Notes under the pieces: generated by a model | What the model was told of the DNA's origin: nothing | Database searches by the model: none | Seen by the model: only the letters and a program-made list of their open reading frames with translations | Made by a program: the position numbers and the translations under genes | Part shown: piece after piece, positions 7,175 through 7,324 of the stretch | Layout: each line of letters starts with the position of its first letter | Position numbering within the stretch: the stretch's first letter is position 1 | Assembly (NCBI GenBank): GCA_046710445.1 | Contig: JBKEHD010000036.1 | Location: 1 to 7,324, forward strand | Length of the DNA: 7,324 bases | Source: JBKEHD01 sp046710445 | Lineage (GTDB): Bacteria > Pseudomonadota > Alphaproteobacteria > Rickettsiales > Midichloriaceae | Direction: 5' to 3'

Positions 7175-7322
7175 TAGATAAGTTCTTTGGTAGTATTATT
7201 ACCACGGTAACTCCTAAAATATCAAGAAAATTAAAGGACAATTTAGTATGAAATAGAAAAGAGATATAAAGATAATTATCAAATAACAAAAATTTAGCAG
7301 TATATACCCATCCCAAATCAAA
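7155..7322 (-). CDS. C-terminal 55 residues of an unidentified, probably membrane, protein (5' end outside window)
   Basis: The - strand frame is open from the window edge to TAG at 7157-7155: 55 codons without a stop. In DNA of about 28% GC (my estimate) this would happen by chance in roughly 1% of frames. The residues are rich in Phe, Leu, Ile and Tyr, with a hydrophobic stretch FNFLDILGVTVVIIL (30-44) and a basic tail (PKNLSIKLFKK), as in the last membrane helix and cytoplasmic tail of an inner-membrane protein. I cannot name a family. The stop is one base before the secA ATG, so this gene is likely the upstream partner of secA in an operon. An alternative reading is a 16-codon leader ORF in the same frame, starting GTG at 7205 after an AGGAG Shine-Dalgarno (5 nt spacing) and sharing the same stop. 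Confidence 0.6.
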   Translation of the reverse strand, partial: FDLGWVYTAKFLLFDNYLYISFLFHTKLSFNFLDILGVTVVIILPKNLSIKLFKK

Positions 7323-7324
7323 TT

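Noticed and set aside
7195..7225. secA promoter on the - strand: TTGATA (7225-7220), 19-nt spacer with palindrome TTACC-AC-GGTAA (7199-7210), AATAAT (7200-7195)
   Set aside because: The arrangement resembles MerR-type promoters, but it lies within an apparent coding frame, the -10 is imperfect and secA is not a known MerR target. I treat it as chance unless a transcript start is mapped near 7188.
7012..7251. 79-codon + strand frame across the secA 5' end
   Set aside because: It is antisense to the certain secA start and to the upstream open frame, and has a low-complexity Phe/Leu composition typical of a shadow.

Overview
The window is a strongly AT-rich stretch of bacterial chromosome, densely packed, with genes meeting tail to tail near position 4500. 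The SecA protein is the best taxonomic marker. It is of the alphaproteobacterial type, and from memory it reads closest to Rickettsiales SecA (for example around residues 64-100 and 540-590). Low GC, weak or absent Shine-Dalgarno sequences and short intergenic gaps suggest a host-associated alphaproteobacterium, possibly Rickettsiales. This is an inference from one protein plus composition, not a proof.

Layout, left to right. On the + strand: the 3' end of a MurJ/MviN-type lipid II flippase gene (3-602), an EptA/MCR-type lipid A phosphoethanolamine transferase (621-2264) and a 4-hydroxyphenylpyruvate dioxygenase (2271-3464). The gaps are 18 and 6 nt, so they are probably one transcript. A weak hairpin with a short T run overlaps the dioxygenase stop codon. 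A possible promoter with a perfect TATAAT (3468-3496) then precedes an unrecognised cysteine-rich 306-aa protein (3526-4446), whose start carries a 39-bp tandem duplication. A strong terminator hairpin (4476-4515) separates it from secA, which runs on the - strand (7153-4514). Upstream of secA on the - strand, the remaining 170 bases are open in one frame and end in TAG one base before the secA ATG. I read this as the 3' end of another, probably membrane, protein gene coupled to secA.

How they fit together: MurJ (peptidoglycan precursor export), EptA (outer-membrane lipid A modification) and SecA (protein export) are all envelope functions and imply a Gram-negative cell with peptidoglycan precursors and lipid A. 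The dioxygenase belongs to tyrosine degradation (4-hydroxyphenylpyruvate to homogentisate) and is metabolically the odd one out. Its sequence resembles the animal/actinobacterial branch of the family, with all metal and most substrate ligands kept.

I see no CRISPR array, insertion sequence, tRNA, rRNA or defence system. The items most worth a second look are the unknown protein with the duplicated start, the dioxygenase in what looks like a reduced genome, and the junction before secA, where a 16-bp direct repeat spans the stop codon of one gene and the start codon of the next.
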